Shown here: piece by piece, positions 43,999-54,651 of the stretch
How positions within the stretch are numbered: position 1 is the stretch's first letter
How the letters are laid out: every line of letters starts with the position of its first letter
Assembly: GCF_000012125.1 (NCBI RefSeq)
Contig: NC_007429.1
Location: forward strand, 682,001-746,000
Reading direction: 5' to 3'
From: Chlamydia trachomatis A/HAR-13
GTDB taxonomy: Bacteria > Chlamydiota > Chlamydiia > Chlamydiales > Chlamydiaceae
DNA: 64,000 nucleotides
The notes under the pieces: generated by a model
What the model saw: only the letters and a program-made list of their open reading frames with translations
What the model was told of the DNA's origin: nothing
The model's database searches: none
Made by a program: the position numbers and the translations under genes

Positions 43999-46146
43999 GT
44001 GGATTATCTAGAAAAGCTGCAGTCCTTAATGGAAAATCATCCTTCGGATTTTTTTAGTTTGTGGGAAGAGTACTGTTTTAATGATGTCGTTAAGGGGGAC
44101 GAGCTAGTTGTCTTACTGGAAAAAATCAAGGGCTCAACTATAGCCCCAGCATTTGGGAAGATTGCTGAAAGTGTAATTCCTTTATGGGAACAACTTCCTG
44201 AAGGAGAAGAGAAAGATAAAGTACTCTCTCTGGTTTTTGATGTCCAAACAACAAACAGTAAGAATCTGCTAGAAATAGCTCTTCAACAGGTAAAAAAATA
44301 CGAAGACTCAGCCAATTACAAGGAAGCTTTACGAATAGTTGGTTTGCGAGACGGGATCACCTTTTCTCATTGTCTCGGACGTTTTGCTTTGCTTATGCAC
44401 CTAAGTGAAGGAAACTTTGTTTTTCATCAAGGTGGTTGGGGAGTTGGAGAAATCATGGGAGTCTCTTTCCTTCAACAGAAAGTTCTTGTTGAGTTTGAGG
44501 GGGTTCTTACGGCGAAAGATATCTCTTTTGAAACAGCTTTCCGTATGTTAGTTCCTTTAAGAAAAGATCACTTTTTAGCAAGAAGGTTTGGTGATCCAGA
44601 TGCTTTTGAAGCGTTTGCTCGCAAAGAGCCTGTAGCAGCCATAGAGTGTCTGTTAAAAGATTTAGGACCCAAGAATGCTAAAGAGATCCGAAACGAGCTG
44701 GTGGAGCTTGTGATTCCTGAAGAAGATTGGAGTCGTTGGTGGCAATCTGCTAAGATTAAAATGAAAAAAGATGCGCGAATTTTAGCTCCTGCGTCTTCTA
44801 AAGATCCTTATGTATTCGATCCGAAAGGATTTTCTTTTGTTTCTCAATTACAAGCCTCTTTATCTGGAAGCAATGATGCGAATAAGAAGATCACTTCTTG
44901 TTATGCTTTTGTAAGAGATTTAGGAAGTGAGCTGAAAGATGAATCTAATCGACAATTGGTCATCAAAGAGTTAAAAGCTTTAGATTTGCCAGCTGATTCC
45001 GCTTTGTTGATCCAAAGAGCGATGTTGTTATCAGAGTTTCTTGGAGAAAAAGCTCCAGAGTTAGAGTGTGAAAATATTGCAAAACTCTCTGAAGATCAGT
45101 TATTCGATATTGTGAATAACATAGAGATTCTCTCTTTACAGAAGAGTTTTCTGGCTTTAATCCATTCATGTTCTCCTGTTTGGGTTCCTGTGTATACCAA
45201 ACTCTTTCTCACAACAAGCACGTCTATGCTTCGTGAACAGGTCTTTAAGGTCTTGAATGCAGATAAAGAAGCTCGCGAGAATATTTTAAAAAAAGTTTTT
45301 GCTATGATTGAGCAGCCTTTGCTTTGTCCAGAGCTTTTTGTTTGGTTATTTGCTCGTGTGGTTGATGGAGAAGACGGTTTATTTGCAGAGTCTGATAAGA
45401 AGGAAATCGAGCGGCAAATGCTTGCTAGCGCATTGGAGCTTATGCACAAAGTCGCTACAACGTCTCAAAAAGATTTAGGGAAAAAACTCTATTCATTTTT
45501 AGTTGGACAACGGTTTTTAGTTGTTCGTCAAATCATAGATCAAGCTTCTATAGAGTATCTTAAAGAGTTTGTTTTATTATCTTCTAAGTGCCCACAATTT
45601 ACTCAAGGGGATCTGGGAGTTTTAAGAAGTTTGGCAGAAGTTGTGCAGCCAGCTCTTAAGAGAGGGACTCCAGAAGAGGAAGAAAATATTCTTTGGACTA
45701 CTTCAGATAGTTTTACTCGTATGAAAAACAAACTACAATCTCTGGTAGGGAAAGAGATGGTAGAGAATGCTAAGGAAATAGAAGATGCTAGAGCCTTAGG
45801 AGATTTAAGAGAAAACTCTGAATACAAAATTGCTTTAGAGAGACGGGCTAGACTACAGGAAGAGATTCATGTTTTGTCTGAGGAAATCAATCGAGCAAAA
45901 ATTTTAACTAAAGATGCTGTTTTCACAGATTCTGTTGGAGTGGGTTGTAAGGTTGTTCTTGAAAGTGACCAAGGAGACAAGGTTTGCTACACTATATTGG
46001 GTCCATGGGATGCTAATCCGGATGAAAAGATTTTATCACTAAAATCTAAACTGGCCCAAGAAATGGTTGGAAAAGCTGTTGGAGAAACTGTACTGTTTCA
46101 AGGCAAGAAGCACAAGATCAAGGAAATTTCTTCTATATGGGATTAA
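43999..46146 (+). CDS. greA: GreA with long N-terminal extension
   Basis: 715 aa, starting at GTG 43999 behind GGGGAG. Only the last 155 residues or so are GreA: coiled-coil arm with [21 protein letters not shown] (the acidic tip that enters the polymerase secondary channel) and a C-terminal FKBP-like domain ([14 protein letters not shown] ... [20 protein letters not shown]). Ordinary GreA is about 158 aa. The first 560 residues are mostly helical, without signal peptide; one KOW-like or Tudor-like block ([20 protein letters not shown]) recalls CarD/Mfd-type polymerase modules. GreA rescues backtracked polymerase by transcript cleavage. Confidence 0.93.
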   Translation: MDYLEKLQSLMENHPSDFFSLWEEYCFNDVVKGDELVVLLEKIKGSTIAPAFGKIAESVIPLWEQLPEGEEKDKVLSLVFDVQTTNSKNLLEIALQQVKKYEDSANYKEALRIVGLRDGITFSHCLGRFALLMHLSEGNFVFHQGGWGVGEIMGVSFLQQKVLVEFEGVLTAKDISFETAFRMLVPLRKDHFLARRFGDPDAFEAFARKEPVAAIECLLKDLGPKNAKEIRNELVELVIPEEDWSRWWQSAKIKMKKDARILAPASSKDPYVFDPKGFSFVSQLQASLSGSNDANKKITSCYAFVRDLGSELKDESNRQLVIKELKALDLPADSALLIQRAMLLSEFLGEKAPELECENIAKLSEDQLFDIVNNIEILSLQKSFLALIHSCSPVWVPVYTKLFLTTSTSMLREQVFKVLNADKEARENILKKVFAMIEQPLLCPELFVWLFARVVDGEDGLFAESDKKEIERQMLASALELMHKVATTSQKDLGKKLYSFLVGQRFLVVRQIIDQASIEYLKEFVLLSSKCPQFTQGDLGVLRSLAEVVQPALKRGTPEEEENILWTTSDSFTRMKNKLQSLVGKEMVENAKEIEDARALGDLRENSEYKIALERRARLQEEIHVLSEEINRAKILTKDAVFTDSVGVGCKVVLESDQGDKVCYTILGPWDANPDEKILSLKSKLAQEMVGKAVGETVLFQGKKHKIKEISSIWD

Positions 46147-46154
46147 ACAGAAAT

Positions 46155-46227
46155 TGGAGCATAGCGGGATCGAACCGCTGACCTCAACAATGCCATTGTT
46201 GCGCTCTACCAACTGAGCTAATACCCC
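46155..46227 (-). tRNA. tRNA-Ala (anticodon GGC)
   Basis: A 73-nt cloverleaf on the minus strand. Acceptor GGGGTAT / ATGCTCC with two wobble pairs and discriminator A, D arm GCTCAGTTGGTAGAGC, anticodon arm CAACA-ATGGCAT-TGTTG (GGC), T arm AGCGG-TTCGATC-CCGCT. CCA is not encoded. Convergent with greA, 8 bp from its stop. Confidence 0.95.
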
Positions 46228-46333
46228 GAGGGAAGAAACTAGGTTATCATGTTTACACGATTTAGGACAACAAGCTGTCATCTTACTGGAAAAAAAGACA
46301 GTAAGCAGCAGTGCGCTATAGAGAGGTTTTATT

Positions 46334-47536
46334 GTGAGTCTTTTTGAACAGTTACCTTCCTTTTCTCCGGATTCTATTCTTGGTTTAGCGCAGGCTTTCC
46401 AAGAGGATCCTCGTGAGGATAAGATTAATTTATTACTAGGTACTTACGAACGGGAAAAGAAACGTTATGGTGGTTTCTCGAGCGTTAGAAAGGCTCAGTC
46501 TGTTTTTTTTGACGATGAGAAAGATAAAAATTATCTACCCATCAAAGGATCGTCTACCTTTTTAGAAGAAATGGCAGCTCTTTGTTTTGGAGAAGTGGAT
46601 GCTAGTCGATGGGTTGGTGTGCAGGCAATTGGAGGTACAGGAGCCTTACATTTAGGGGCTTCTGTATATGCCAACGCATCTTTAGCGGGTAAGGTGTATA
46701 TTCCTTCTCAAACATGGGGGAACCATTCTAGGATTTTTGCTCATCAAGGGTTAGCTTTAGAGTATTATCCTTACTATGATCAGGAGACCAAAGAACTGGA
46801 TTTACAGGGATTGAAAGCTATTTTGCGATCTGCTCCTGAGACTTCATTAGTTCTGTTGCATTGTTGCTGTCATAATCCTACAGGGAAAGATATTCCTCTT
46901 TCCGAGTGGCCAGAAATCATTACGATTATTAAGGAGCGGGATCTTATTCCTTTCTTTGATATGGCTTATTTAGGTTTTGCTAGTGGGATAGAAGAAGATC
47001 GTCGTCCTGTGCGACTGTGTATAGAAGCTGGGGTTACTACTTTTGTAGCAGGAGGCGCTAGTAAAATTTTTTCGTTATATGGTTCTCGTGTAGGATTTTT
47101 TGGAGCTATCCATCAAGATAAACTGGATTTAAACCGTATTCTATCCTTTTTAGAAGAACAGATTCGTGGGGAGTACTCATCTCCGGCTAGAGAAGGAGTT
47201 GCTATCGTGACTTCTATATTAAGCAATCCTTACTTACGGCAAGAATGGGAGCTTGAATTGAATGGCATTCGGCAGTCTTTGGAAGAGATTCGTTCGAGTT
47301 TTGTGATTGCCATGCGAAATGTAGCGGGGCACTCTTTCGATTTCATAGCTTCTCAGAAAGGATTTTTTGGGTATCCAGGTTTTTCAAAGGAACAAGCGCT
47401 GTTCCTTAGAGAAGAGCTTGGTATTTACACAACCGCAGGCGGGAGATTCAATTTAAATGGCATTACGGATAAAAATATAAATCGTGTTACTCACGGTTTT
47501 GCTCAGGCTTATGAATACCCTCGGTCCGTATCATAA
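46334..47536 (+). CDS. tyrB: Aromatic amino acid aminotransferase, PLP class I
   Basis: 400 aa from GTG 46334 with GAGAGG upstream. Class I aminotransferase marks: YLPIKGSSTFLEEMAALCFG, HLGASVYAN, QTWGNHSRIFAHQGL, HCCCHNPTGKDI (conserved N of HNPTG), PFFDMAYLGFASG, GGASKIFSLYGSRVGFF (PLP lysine), and GRFNLNGI with the substrate Arg region. It transfers amino groups between aromatic amino acids or aspartate and 2-oxoglutarate. Its end overlaps mreC by 26 bases. Confidence 0.92.
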   Translation: MSLFEQLPSFSPDSILGLAQAFQEDPREDKINLLLGTYEREKKRYGGFSSVRKAQSVFFDDEKDKNYLPIKGSSTFLEEMAALCFGEVDASRWVGVQAIGGTGALHLGASVYANASLAGKVYIPSQTWGNHSRIFAHQGLALEYYPYYDQETKELDLQGLKAILRSAPETSLVLLHCCCHNPTGKDIPLSEWPEIITIIKERDLIPFFDMAYLGFASGIEEDRRPVRLCIEAGVTTFVAGGASKIFSLYGSRVGFFGAIHQDKLDLNRILSFLEEQIRGEYSSPAREGVAIVTSILSNPYLRQEWELELNGIRQSLEEIRSSFVIAMRNVAGHSFDFIASQKGFFGYPGFSKEQALFLREELGIYTTAGGRFNLNGITDKNINRVTHGFAQAYEYPRSVS

Positions 47537-48521
47537 ACGCGTTCGGTTCATTACGTATCTTTTTGTTGCCTTCGGGATTATTGTGAGTTGGAATCTTCCT
47601 CGAAGTGCTTACGAGTCTATCCAGGATACATTCGTTCGGGTGTGTTCCAAATTTCTTCCATTTCGGCAAGGGTCTGATTCTCTGGCCCTTGTTGAAGAAA
47701 CTCAATGCTTTTTATTGAAAGAAAAAATTCGTTTATTGGAAGAGCGTATTCTTTCTATGGAAGAGGCAAAACAGTCTCCGCCTTTGTTTTCAGAAATTCT
47801 ATCCTCGTATTTTCAATCTCCCATTATGGGAAGAGTTATCTTTCGAGATCCAGCACACTGGGGTAGTTCTTGTTGGATTAATATAGGAAAGCGACAGGGC
47901 GTTAAAAAGAATTCTCCTGTTGTTTGCGGTAAGGTTGTTGTGGGGTTGGTGGATTTTGTTGGTGAAGCGCAGTCTCGTGTACGATTCATCACCGATGTGG
48001 GTATCAAACCTTCTGTTATGGCGGTTCGTGGTGAAATTCAAACTTGGGTTGTGAAAGATCAGCTACGTACATTAGCTAGGAACGTCGCTAATCTTCCGGC
48101 ATCTGCTTTTGCAGATAGTGATAAACAGGAAGCTTTACATCTCTTGCAGGCTCTAGAGGATTCTTTATCTCTATCAGAACAAAATGATTTTGCTCTTCGT
48201 GGAATTGTTTGTGGTCGTGGGGATCCTATTTGGAAACCGGAGGCTTCTATACTTAGCGGTAGCGATTTTGGTTTTGTAGATGGGAAAACTATCGAAGTTG
48301 GAGATGTTCTTGTGACCACAGGATTGGATGGTGTTTTCCCTCCAGGACTTCTCGTTGCTACAGTCAATGAAGTTCTTCCTAAAAGTGAAGGATCTTGTTC
48401 TTTGAAGATAAAAGCACAATCCTTAGCTCCAGATTGTTCTACGGTGGATTTTTTGGTGTTACCACCAATGGATTTTAATCCTAATGATCGTCCTGATATT
48501 TTTGGTTTGATTTGGGAGTAG
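47511..48521 (+). CDS. mreC: MreC-like rod-shape protein (CT638)
   Basis: 336 aa from ATG 47511, inside the end of tyrB; a longer reading from 47484 exists. One N-terminal membrane helix (FITYLFVAFGIIVSWNL), coiled coil (about 60-90: EETQCFLLKEKIRLLEERIL) and a beta-rich periplasmic part with MreC signatures: MGRVIFRDPAHWGSSCWINI, GKRQGVKKNSPVVCGKVVVG, VRFITDVGIKPSVMAVRG, GDVLVTTGLDGVFPPGLLVA. MreC links MreB to peptidoglycan synthesis; chlamydiae use MreB for septal peptidoglycan. No mreD or mreB adjoins it here. The insertion around 190-215 is unusual. Confidence 0.82.
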   Translation: MNTLGPYHKRVRFITYLFVAFGIIVSWNLPRSAYESIQDTFVRVCSKFLPFRQGSDSLALVEETQCFLLKEKIRLLEERILSMEEAKQSPPLFSEILSSYFQSPIMGRVIFRDPAHWGSSCWINIGKRQGVKKNSPVVCGKVVVGLVDFVGEAQSRVRFITDVGIKPSVMAVRGEIQTWVVKDQLRTLARNVANLPASAFADSDKQEALHLLQALEDSLSLSEQNDFALRGIVCGRGDPIWKPEASILSGSDFGFVDGKTIEVGDVLVTTGLDGVFPPGLLVATVNEVLPKSEGSCSLKIKAQSLAPDCSTVDFLVLPPMDFNPNDRPDIFGLIWE

Positions 48522-48536
48522 TTAGAAGGGGTTTAG

Positions 48537-51500
48537 TTAACGTCCTGGTTGCAAAAATCCATTGCCCTTGTCATCCAAGCCTCGGATAAATACGAAGGCC
48601 ATTTCTACTTGCAATAATGAATTAAATTGGTGTAGGAACCTTTTCGCTGCTTTTCTGTACAATCTCTCCTGTCTATCTAACCCTTGACGTTGAATATAGA
48701 GATGGAGTTGATCTGGGGAATAGCAAGAGGTTTCATCTCCTAAGAAAGAAGTTTTCCAGTCGATGATAAAAAATCGATCCTTATGTTCAAAAAACAAGTC
48801 GACGATTCCTTGCCATAGCTCTCCTTCTTCTTGTAGTAAGAAAGTTTCCTCTGCACGTATGTTATGAGGATGTACATTCCTGAGAGCAAAGGATCCGGAA
48901 GAAAAAGGAAGAGTCGTTGAAAAGACCGTACAGATTTTTTCTGCAATAATAGACTCGTATCCTTCTAAAGGAGTGTTTTTCAATAATGTCTGAGCTTTAT
49001 TGAAAATTTCTTCAAAACAAGCAGCAAAATTCCCTGCTAATGATTCTAAAAGTTTATGAATCAACGTTCCTGTTAGAGAGCCTCCAGGAAATAAAAGAGA
49101 GGGTGACAGTTCTTGAATAGGTTCCGAAAAGTGAAGATTCTCTACCGTAGAAGAGAAAGAGTGAATAGTTCGAGAAGGGAGATGTGGAAGAGAAAAGTAT
49201 GTTTGTTGAGGAAGACGTTCTCTATCCGGAGTTAGAGAGCTTTCAGGAGGTTGGAAGCTGGATGAAAATAGTTCCGGAGATGAGGAAGTCAAGGTTTCTA
49301 CTAAATGAGGAACGCTATGATGTTTTGTAACATTAGCATAGTTAGCAAGAGCAGAAAGTTTTTTTGTGCTTAGTGAGCGTTTCTCTATAGGAGAAAACGG
49401 AATAAATAAGAATTTTTTGGCTCTTGTGCATGCGACATACATTTCTCGCATATGAACAGAAGGAGTTTTCTCTTTTGCTTTGTTAAGGCAAGAGCAAAAT
49501 ACTACATCGTATTCGAGCCCTTTTGAAGAGTGAACGGTCGTAATCTTTATCATATTCTCGTCATTAGATTGCGACGAGAAAGAAAGCTCTTCATCATACT
49601 TCCCTGTAATCAGAATATTGATGAGATGTAAGAGTTTGTGATGGGGATTCTCTGTAGTTTTATCAAGATACAAGCATAGCGCTTCTAATTCTTGGAAAAT
49701 GATATCTCCAAGAGGGGTTTGCAATAATGTTTCTCCTATGGTTTGAGATAAAACGTTTTCTCCCAGCAGCTTATAGAAGGTAGCTAATAGAGAATAGTGG
49801 TAGAGATGTCGATTCAGAGTGAAAAACAAAGAAGAAAACGTTTTAAGATGCTGGTGAATCTCCGTAGAGGAAAGCTGAAATAGCCGGCTCATCAAAATGG
49901 CTTGAATCTTTTGTTGATTCTCTGGGTACAGAAGGGCTTCCAATAGTAGAATCAGAAGGTAGGGGGATTCTGTGCGATCAAAAATACGTTTTTCTTTGCA
50001 GTAGGCCATGGGGATGGTGCTGTGAGTGATTAGCTTCAGAGCCTGTGGATAGTCTTGTACTAGAACAGCCATATTTCCAAATGGAATGGAATACGCTGAT
50101 CGAAGATAAGAAGCGGTTTTAGAAATCCATAACGTTTCTTCTTGAATGTCTTCTGAGGAGAAGAAATGAATAGGACTGAACTCTGAGTAGGAGATCTCCG
50201 CGCTCCCTTTAGAATGTAAAGGGTGATACAGAATGTTTTGTGGAGTCTCTAGAAACGGTGTGGGAAGAGAAAACAAATGGTTGAGAGCTTGCATAAGCTC
50301 TGGGGTGGATCGGTAATTTGTATCTAAAATAAGCTGAGCTTCTTTTGGGAAGGAGTGTTTTGCTTGCAAGTATGTGGGGAGGTCTGCATTTCTCCATTCA
50401 TAAATAGACTGTTTAGGGTCTCCGATAAGAAAAAGGGATCCTGAATAGTCTGGAGAAGCAAAGAGTTTAGAAAAGATCTGCCACTGACGTTTGTCAGTGT
50501 CTTGGAATTCATCGATCAAGACTAGCTGAAATTGTTTACGTAGTTGTGAGACGACAGTATCGTTGTGAGCTAGAAGAGATTCTAAAGTGGCTATGCTTTC
50601 ATCATGGGAATAGGATTGTGCGCAGTGAGTTTTCAGATGTTGTTGCACGCTTTTAAGTAGCGTATGGAAAATAGGTTCTTTTTGGCAAAAAGGATGAGCT
50701 AACTGTATCCAATCTTGGAAAAAAGGATCTAAAGGAGAAGCTGGAGCACTTAATTTTTTCTTATTGCGGTTTTCCTCCTGAAACTTCTGTACCATTCCTG
50801 GGAAAAACAGCATATCCAAAGAATAAGGATTGGTTTCGAATTGTTGCACAAAAGCGGGGAGTTCCCGCTCGATAGAGAGATCGCTTTGTTTAAAACGAAG
50901 AGAGAAAGCTTGCATTTCCTCGAGAGAGAGAGGAGCTAAGTGTTGGTAGCGGGAGACCCAAGCTTTTAGTTTTTGCAGGGTTATCGATAGAGGCGAGAGC
51001 GCTAAATTTGGTGTGGAAGTGTAATCTTGAAGTAGTCTCTCTATTAGGTGGCGTGTTTGTTGGGTAGTAGCGCGGTGATGATAAGATAAGAAGGCGTATT
51101 GTTTGGGAGAGAGAACCGTGTCCCAAAGATTTTTACGTAAGTAGTCTAGGATATGCTGTTGTATGGTTTGAGGCTCTGAGAAAATAGAAGACGGCTGAAT
51201 AGGCTGTATCCAAGGGAAGTGTTGCTCCAGTGTAAAACGACAAAATCCATGAATAGTAAAGATGTTCATTTCATCTAAAGTGGCCAGGCTATTACGGATC
51301 TTCATGTAAAGCTGTTTTACTTTTGTTTCTGAGGAAGAGATATATGGAGGTAAGGGAGTCCCGGGATGAGAGAGTGCTTGGGAGAAAAGACTCAATGCTT
51401 GTTTGAGGCTTGCTTGAATACGCAGTTTTAATTCATTGGTAGCTGCGTTGGTGAATGTAACTACCAGAATGTTCTTTGTCTGTTCGATCGATCCTTCTAA

Positions 51501-51617
51501 TAACGAGCGAAGAACCACTTGTTCTATAGTGAATGTTTTCCCAGTTCCTGCAGAAGCTTCTAAGAAAAATTTCCCAGAAACAGAAGCTGTTGGTGAAAAA
51601 ATATCAAAAGAGCTCAT
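48537..51617 (-). CDS. recB: RecB, helicase-nuclease subunit of RecBCD
   Basis: 1026 aa, shorter than E. coli RecB (1180). Walker A FFLEASAGTGKTFTIEQ, Ia VVTFTNAATNEL, motif II LVLIDEFQDTDKRQWQIFS, III LIGDPKQSIYEWRNAD, IV DTNYRSTPELM, V TVHSSKGLEYDVVFCSCL, VI YVACTRAKKFLFI. The C-terminal nuclease has GIVDLFFEHKDRFFIIDWKTSFLG (GxVDL...DYK-type). It processes double-strand ends with RecC and RecD. It starts one base after the recC stop, so the two are coupled. Confidence 0.94.
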   Translation of the reverse strand: MSSFDIFSPTASVSGKFFLEASAGTGKTFTIEQVVLRSLLEGSIEQTKNILVVTFTNAATNELKLRIQASLKQALSLFSQALSHPGTPLPPYISSSETKVKQLYMKIRNSLATLDEMNIFTIHGFCRFTLEQHFPWIQPIQPSSIFSEPQTIQQHILDYLRKNLWDTVLSPKQYAFLSYHHRATTQQTRHLIERLLQDYTSTPNLALSPLSITLQKLKAWVSRYQHLAPLSLEEMQAFSLRFKQSDLSIERELPAFVQQFETNPYSLDMLFFPGMVQKFQEENRNKKKLSAPASPLDPFFQDWIQLAHPFCQKEPIFHTLLKSVQQHLKTHCAQSYSHDESIATLESLLAHNDTVVSQLRKQFQLVLIDEFQDTDKRQWQIFSKLFASPDYSGSLFLIGDPKQSIYEWRNADLPTYLQAKHSFPKEAQLILDTNYRSTPELMQALNHLFSLPTPFLETPQNILYHPLHSKGSAEISYSEFSPIHFFSSEDIQEETLWISKTASYLRSAYSIPFGNMAVLVQDYPQALKLITHSTIPMAYCKEKRIFDRTESPYLLILLLEALLYPENQQKIQAILMSRLFQLSSTEIHQHLKTFSSLFFTLNRHLYHYSLLATFYKLLGENVLSQTIGETLLQTPLGDIIFQELEALCLYLDKTTENPHHKLLHLINILITGKYDEELSFSSQSNDENMIKITTVHSSKGLEYDVVFCSCLNKAKEKTPSVHMREMYVACTRAKKFLFIPFSPIEKRSLSTKKLSALANYANVTKHHSVPHLVETLTSSSPELFSSSFQPPESSLTPDRERLPQQTYFSLPHLPSRTIHSFSSTVENLHFSEPIQELSPSLLFPGGSLTGTLIHKLLESLAGNFAACFEEIFNKAQTLLKNTPLEGYESIIAEKICTVFSTTLPFSSGSFALRNVHPHNIRAEETFLLQEEGELWQGIVDLFFEHKDRFFIIDWKTSFLGDETSCYSPDQLHLYIQRQGLDRQERLYRKAAKRFLHQFNSLLQVEMAFVFIRGLDDKGNGFLQPGR

Positions 51618-51618
51618 A

Positions 51619-54600
51619 TCAGTTTTGTTGACTATCTTGATTTATAAAGAGAGAAAGAAGCTGCGAGAGCACGTCATTAGAGAGTCTTGAGCAGATTTCT
51701 TCTGTATCACGATTATGGAACCACCAAAAACTACTTGTTAGGGGGTCTTCTTCGCTATCTAAAAGTTTTTTTATACACTGTGACGCTGAATCAGTTTTTT
51801 TAATGTATTCCCAGGCTTGAGCAGAAGGAAGAGGAATTGCTTGATTTTGTAAGAGCTCATACAGGTGGATCGCGCGGATCAAGTAGGATTCTGGGGAGGA
51901 AAAAGGAGGAAGGATAGGCTCAATGTCATGAGGTGTAACGCGGAGGATGGTAGCTTCTTTAGGAAGTAGATGAGAGGCTTGTAGTAACGCTAAGGATAGG
52001 TAGGATTCTAAATAAGATTCTAGTTCAAAGGCATCTTTAGGGAATCCATGAGTTTTCTGAGTTTTCTTAAAGGCTTCTCCCGGATGCATAGAAAATAGAT
52101 ATACCCCTTTTGAACATACGCCATGAATCGTCCCTTGAAGATGAATATTTTTTAGGGGGAGAGATAGGAGTAGGGGAGAGACTTGTTGATCATTAGGATG
52201 GAGTGGGTCGTGAAAAAGTTGATCGGAAAATACAACAGAAAAGGGAGTTGTAGCAGGATCTTTCTGCAAAGTTTCTAAGCGTTTACTTACGGAGTCTTGT
52301 ACATCGGTGTATAGAGATTCTGTAAAGGCTGAAAGATAATTAGTAGTGGGTAGAGGAGTTTTAGAAGAGAGAAGGTGGTTCCAAAAAGCTTTAGCATCGT
52401 GAGGACTAGGAAAGACTTTTTCTGATTTAGAAAATAGTGCCTTGGGATGAAAGGAAAAGCCATGTTGCGTGCTTAGGAAAAAGTTTAAAGGATCTTTGAA
52501 AGCTTTGATTAGATGTTGTAGGGATAGATGTGAAGGTAACGTCTTAGTTGTATCAGACTTAAACAGGGATGGGGCCTTGTTTTGTAGCGGGGAGACTTGA
52601 GCCATCCGGTAGTAAACCTGGTAAGACTGATGCAACGGTTCAGAAGAAAAGTTTTTTTTAGCATAGAGTTTCCCAGAAAGATGTTCTTCTTGAATAGGCA
52701 CAGCATCCAACAAATGTTTCAAAGCGGAGCTCGGTAATGCTGGATTCTTGGATGAAGAGAGATAACTAATATGGAGCTGGTGTTTTGTAGAAACGATAGT
52801 CTGTAGAAAATGTAAGTTATCCTCATCTTCAGTGGAGGAAAATAGAAAATCTTCCTGAATGAGAGAAGGATCAATAAGAAAACTGGTATCGAGTGAGTGA
52901 TCTTTTTTGTTTGCTCCAAGAATAAAAGTATACCCTTTAGGAATTAAACTGAGACTATTTAAGGACCCTATAAAGGGCCCAGGTTGATTGTATAGTTGGC
53001 TATGACCAGGAATGTGTGAGAGGAAGTCTAAGCAAAACTCAATGAAAATGGTTAAAGAGCAAGAAGAGCGTACAAAGGGTTGTAGTGTTTTTGATAAAGA
53101 AACCAACAAAGCATGCTCTTCTGTAGAGAGGAAGAAAATATTTTCTAAAGTAGAAAAGATAAGACGAGAGTGCTCTTCGTAGGTTTTATCTTTAGATTCT
53201 ATGTAACTGGCTGTGACTTGTTGTAGTGTGTGAAGAAGAGGAACGACAACTTCCCATGTCTCAGCTTCATTAACGCTACCAGTATCATCAATAAACGGAT
53301 ATTCATCCAAAATACGATGGATGAGTTGAGTAAGAGGAGAGTCTTTTTGTGATAAGGATTTCCAATAGTGCGTAAGTTTATGGGTAAGGAAGCCCATTTT
53401 TGTAGTCTCTAAGGGGGAGAGAAGATCAGGATGAGAAAGGATACGAAGTAGGTCGTTCAGAGAGCCTTTAGAGAATAGAAAGGTCACTACTAACAAGAGC
53501 TTGTTTTTTAGTGTGCGGGTTTGTGTCTTCTCAGTTTTTGTTAAATATAAAGGAAGATGAGGTTCAAAGATCCCTCTTAACAAGGTTTCGTATTTAGAAA
53601 GATTAGAAGAGAGAATAAAGATTTCCTGAGCAGGAACTCCAGAATGGAGAAGCTGAGAAACAAGCGAAAATAATTGATGGACTTCTCGGGATGCGGAAGG
53701 AGCTTGTCGTACAAAAATAGTTTGTGGTGAATTAGAGAACAGCTTTTGGTCTATAGGTTGTAAATGGAAAAAACTGTCTTTTACAATGTGTAAAGAAGAA
53801 AGTTTTTCGTAGGGTTGAAACAGTTCTTCATAGGGAACGCTACAATCTAAAAAAAAGTTTTGTAGTGATTGCGATTTGTGAGCAAGGTTAGCAAGTAATG
53901 CTAACCGATCCGTTAATACATATTTCTCCCAGGTTTCTTGCTGCGGTTCTGGGATTCTCGGGGAAAGTGCTGCCATCGCTTTATCAGACAAAAGATCCCC
54001 GAAATAGGCTGCACTAGGAGAAAAACAGTAAAAGTGCACAGGGAAATATTTTCCTAAAGCAACAAAGAAGGAGGCTACATGTTGGGGAAGTTGTGGATAC
54101 CCAAAAATATGCAGAGAACAAGGATATTCCAGAGGATGATCCAGAATCGAAGAAAAAATGGTTTCTAATGGAGTATAGGAGTCTTTAAGTTGTGCAAATA
54201 AATTTTTGTAGTAAGGATTGTTGGTCGAAGGCTCCTGAGAAAACGTGTAAAACTTTTTGAAAATAGAAGAAAGTTTTTGTAGATGGGAATAAGAAACCTC
54301 GGAAGAAGAGTTGAAAGAAGATTCTTTTAACAGGTTATAAATGGTTAGAGGGAGGGTAATGTGATCGGGGGTAGAGAGGTCGACGAGACGCGTCCCCGTA
54401 AATAAGTATTTGACAAAAGCGTCAAAAGAGGCAAAAATATGTGTCCCCATGAAGATGTGATTGGATGAAGCCTTTACCAATTCTCTTCGTAGCCAGTGAT
54501 CTGTGTCTGAGCTCGGCACCAGAATCCATCGTTTTGTCATGGGAGTTTGGTTGATAGAGAACAGATCTTGAGCAAGTTTAGCCAGCAAGACTTCGGGATA

Positions 54601-54639
54601 GTTGCTAAACGTTGCTTGGCTGTGAGATAGTTCATTCAT
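51619..54639 (-). CDS. recC: RecC, Chi-recognition subunit of RecBCD
   Basis: 1006 aa from ATG 54639 (MNELSHSQATFSN); the in-frame reading can extend to 54702 but would overlap the divergent CT641 gene. Inactive helicase-like subunit: N-terminal QTPMTKRWILVPSSDTDHWLRRELV, ANLAHKSQSLQNFF, and the LSLIPKGYTFILGANKKDHSLD block match the RecC family; no intact Walker A. C-terminal inactivated nuclease-like domain. It overlaps nothing at its 3' end but is coupled to recB. The start codons of recC and CT641 are only 12 bp apart, so its promoter must lie inside CT641. Confidence 0.9.
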   Translation of the reverse strand: MNELSHSQATFSNYPEVLLAKLAQDLFSINQTPMTKRWILVPSSDTDHWLRRELVKASSNHIFMGTHIFASFDAFVKYLFTGTRLVDLSTPDHITLPLTIYNLLKESSFNSSSEVSYSHLQKLSSIFKKFYTFSQEPSTNNPYYKNLFAQLKDSYTPLETIFSSILDHPLEYPCSLHIFGYPQLPQHVASFFVALGKYFPVHFYCFSPSAAYFGDLLSDKAMAALSPRIPEPQQETWEKYVLTDRLALLANLAHKSQSLQNFFLDCSVPYEELFQPYEKLSSLHIVKDSFFHLQPIDQKLFSNSPQTIFVRQAPSASREVHQLFSLVSQLLHSGVPAQEIFILSSNLSKYETLLRGIFEPHLPLYLTKTEKTQTRTLKNKLLLVVTFLFSKGSLNDLLRILSHPDLLSPLETTKMGFLTHKLTHYWKSLSQKDSPLTQLIHRILDEYPFIDDTGSVNEAETWEVVVPLLHTLQQVTASYIESKDKTYEEHSRLIFSTLENIFFLSTEEHALLVSLSKTLQPFVRSSCSLTIFIEFCLDFLSHIPGHSQLYNQPGPFIGSLNSLSLIPKGYTFILGANKKDHSLDTSFLIDPSLIQEDFLFSSTEDEDNLHFLQTIVSTKHQLHISYLSSSKNPALPSSALKHLLDAVPIQEEHLSGKLYAKKNFSSEPLHQSYQVYYRMAQVSPLQNKAPSLFKSDTTKTLPSHLSLQHLIKAFKDPLNFFLSTQHGFSFHPKALFSKSEKVFPSPHDAKAFWNHLLSSKTPLPTTNYLSAFTESLYTDVQDSVSKRLETLQKDPATTPFSVVFSDQLFHDPLHPNDQQVSPLLLSLPLKNIHLQGTIHGVCSKGVYLFSMHPGEAFKKTQKTHGFPKDAFELESYLESYLSLALLQASHLLPKEATILRVTPHDIEPILPPFSSPESYLIRAIHLYELLQNQAIPLPSAQAWEYIKKTDSASQCIKKLLDSEEDPLTSSFWWFHNRDTEEICSRLSNDVLSQLLSLFINQDSQQN

Positions 54640-54651
54640 CGGTTTACATTC

